From the NCBI RefSeq assembly GCF_018119395.1, contig NZ_JAGPWD010000027.1, positions 18,877 to 82,876 on the forward strand: a stretch of DNA of 64,000 bases. The letters are read 5' to 3'. How positions within the stretch are numbered: the stretch's first letter is position 1; each line of letters opens with the position of its first letter. The DNA comes from Massilia sp. ZL223 (GTDB lineage: Bacteria > Pseudomonadota > Gammaproteobacteria > Burkholderiales > Burkholderiaceae_D). The notes beneath the pieces were generated by a model. It ran no database searches. It was not told the origin of the DNA and worked only from the letters and a program-made list of their open reading frames with translations. A program made the translations under genes and the position numbers. Shown here one piece after another: positions 62,469 through 64,000 of the stretch.

Positions 62469-63848
62469 TCAGCGTTGCGGCGACGGATAGGTGGCGGGGC
62501 TGACGTTGCCGTCCTTGTCGACCGCCTGCACGCCGAAGAACACGTTGTCCTTCGACAGGTCGACCGTGGCCTCCGTCACGTTGCCGACCCACTTCGATCC
62601 CTGCCAGGTGGCCGCGGTGGTTTCGCGCCAGACGATGCGGTAGCCGGCGACATCCGGCTCGCCGTTCGGCTGCCACACCAGGGTCGAATCGTTGGTCAGC
62701 TTGTCGGTGCGCAGCTTGACCTCGCGCGGCGCGGCCGGGGCCAGGGCCAGCGAGGCCAGGGCGGCGGCGTTGACGCGGGCGACCTTGCCCACGTAATCGA
62801 AGTCGACGAAGTCGATCAGGTCGCCGTAGACCTTTCCGCTCTCGGTACGCAGGTCCTGGTGCTGGTGGTCGAAGTCCTCGTTCGGCTCGGTGAAGCGCAG
62901 CGCGGCATAGCCCTGCTCCAGGAAGGGCATGTGGTCGCCGCCGCGCAGGTAGCGGTCGTGGCGCTGGATCACGGAGACCTTGAAGCCCTTCACGTAGCGC
63001 TCGCCCTGCTCCTTGGTATGGCGCGCGAGCTGGCGCGAGATCGAATCGTTCTCGCCGCCGGTGGCCACCAGCTGGCGGACCGCGTCGCTCATTTCCTTGG
63101 TGGCCGGGATGCTCTGTGCAAACAGGCGCACCTGCTTGTTGTCGACCTTGCCGTCGTCGGCGCGCGAGCTGCCGATGATGTCGTTGGTGAACATGCCTGC
63201 GATGTTCACGTTGTTCTTGCGCGCCTGCTCGGCGAAGTGGCGGGCGCCGATCAGGCCCTGCTCTTCGGCGGCGACGGCCATGAACACCAGGGTGGCGTCG
63301 AACTTGTGCTTGGCCATGACGCAGGCCAGCTCCATGGTGGCGGCGGTGCCCGAGGCGTCGTCGTTGGCTCCCGGCGCGTCGGCGGTGTAGTTCATCACGT
63401 CGGTGACGCGCGAGTCGTAGTGGCCGCTGACCACGTAGACGCGGTCTTTCGAGGCCGCCTGGGTGCCCGGCAGGGTGGCGACCACGTTGACGATCTCGGT
63501 CGGGCGCGAGATGCGCGCGGAGACCGGGGCCACGTGGCTGTCGAAGGCAACCGTCAGCGGCGTGCCGGCGCCGCAGCGCTCCAGCTCCGCCTTGATCCAG
63601 CGGCGCGCGGCGCCGATGCCGCGGGTTTCCGATTCGGTCTCCGACATCGTGTGGCGGGTGCCGAAGCTGACCAGCTTGCGGATGTGGGCTTCGATGCGTT
63701 TCGGGGAGATATCGGCGACGATCTTCTTGATCTGGGCTTGTTCGCGCTGGGTGTCCGGTTGTGCCGGAGTCGCGGCTGCTGCGGTGGCGGCGCCGGCGGT
63801 GGCCAGCAGGGCGGCGAGCAGGCCGGTGGAAATGCGGGCGTGAGGCAT
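62469..63848 (-). CDS. Secreted M28-family zinc aminopeptidase with fibronectin-III-like tail
   Basis: The start is ATG 63848 with AAAGG upstream (459 residues). The signal peptide ends in a long Ala run. The metal ligands of M28 enzymes are visible: SGHYDSR, GANDDASG, AVAAEEQGL with the catalytic Glu, TNDIIGSS, and a late His in FDHQHQDL. The last 95 residues (REVKLRTDKLTNDSTLVWQP ... YRIVWRETTAATWQ) form a fibronectin-III-like module. It releases N-terminal amino acids from extracellular peptides. An upstream in-frame ATG is less likely. Confidence 0.92.
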   Translation of the reverse strand: MPHARISTGLLAALLATAGAATAAAATPAQPDTQREQAQIKKIVADISPKRIEAHIRKLVSFGTRHTMSETESETRGIGAARRWIKAELERCGAGTPLTVAFDSHVAPVSARISRPTEIVNVVATLPGTQAASKDRVYVVSGHYDSRVTDVMNYTADAPGANDDASGTAATMELACVMAKHKFDATLVFMAVAAEEQGLIGARHFAEQARKNNVNIAGMFTNDIIGSSRADDGKVDNKQVRLFAQSIPATKEMSDAVRQLVATGGENDSISRQLARHTKEQGERYVKGFKVSVIQRHDRYLRGGDHMPFLEQGYAALRFTEPNEDFDHQHQDLRTESGKVYGDLIDFVDFDYVGKVARVNAAALASLALAPAAPREVKLRTDKLTNDSTLVWQPNGEPDVAGYRIVWRETTAATWQGSKWVGNVTEATVDLSKDNVFFGVQAVDKDGNVSPATYPSPQR

Positions 63849-64000
63849 GAGTACCTTTCTGGTCTGATGTTGAGGCGTGCTCGGACATCTTCTCATGCGT
63901 TGGGGGTGGGTGTCAGTCAATACACGGGGGAAATGTGCATATGGTGAGCGGAGGCGATGCACCTCGCGGCCCCGGCCCCCCCAAAAACACGGGGGGGGGG
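63849..64000. other. Right edge, low complexity and poly-G
   Basis: Upstream DNA of the M28 gene ends in GGCCCCGGCCCCCCC, AAAAACAC and ten G. Nothing is coded. The final homopolymers look like a sequence-end artefact rather than biology. Confidence 0.6.

Overview
The window is high-GC DNA (mostly mid-60s percent by eye) with gene content typical of a Burkholderiales bacterium. The family that fits best is Oxalobacteraceae (Massilia/Telluria/Janthinobacterium type). The pointers are an exosortase-B-type exopolysaccharide locus (EpsL-like and EpsD-like proteins), the exbB-exbD-lpxK-Trm112-kdsB run, propeller-type hybrid histidine kinases, and several secreted proteins of unknown function. Genus is inferred from gene content only. 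No phage, insertion sequence, integrase or CRISPR array is visible.

Layout. 1-6.1 kb, minus strand: edge of an exopolysaccharide cluster (partial EpsD-like lipoprotein, GDP-fucose synthesis genes fcl and gmd, a priming sugar-phosphate transferase, the EpsL-like outer-membrane protein and a CPBP/CAAX membrane protease), followed by uup. 8.3-11.2 kb: tRNA-Arg(CCU), a GH75-chitosanase-like secreted protein in lower-GC DNA, and a beta-helix lipoprotein. 11.2-13.5 kb: an aromatic acyl-CoA ligase coupled to a MarR regulator, with a clear dyad operator. 13.5-19.8 kb: patatin, giant hybrid kinase and response regulator in one operon. 19.8-24.1 kb: gamma-glutamyltransferase, a short-chain dehydrogenase with a LiuR-like operator, a proline-rich secreted protein and a DsbA-like protein. 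24.2-28.1 kb: adk, kdsB, Trm112, lpxK, exbD, exbB.

28.14-29.40 kb is the most striking stretch. It is 1.25 kb of noncoding DNA holding seven same-direction copies of one composite element: a DnaA-box sequence (TGTGGAYAA), usually a weaker second box 12 bp on, and an IHF-consensus-like site (TAAGNNNTTGAT) at a fixed distance. This suggests a DnaA-titrating or DnaA-ATP-regulating locus like an amplified datA, or conceivably an origin-like region.

29.4-33.4 kb: xseA, sodB, a Gly/Cys-tailed protein with a perfect intrinsic terminator inside its reading frame, and a secreted unknown. 33.5-42.1 kb: an RstA-like response regulator and an RstB-like kinase separated by about 6.6 kb of unrelated genes (LysR, MFS, carboxymuconolactone decarboxylase-like, wHTH, small membrane proteins, MipA). 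Similar direct repeats resembling the RstA box lie upstream of both halves. 42.1-46.4 kb: a DsbA operon, then a BtuF/BtuB-type operon behind a cobalamin riboswitch with a terminator. 46.5-55.1 kb: M1 peptidase with a membrane partner, an extradiol dioxygenase, RbgA-type GTPase, a 46-residue membrane protein, an unusual secreted hydrolase-like pair and a histone-deacetylase-like protein. 55.3-60.4 kb: a tightly coupled MoxR-DUF58-TgpA-MltB operon. 60.4-64.0 kb: an AT-rich spacer with CsoR-like palindromes, a small HTH protein, cysM and an M28 peptidase. The window ends in a poly-G run that looks like a contig-end artefact.
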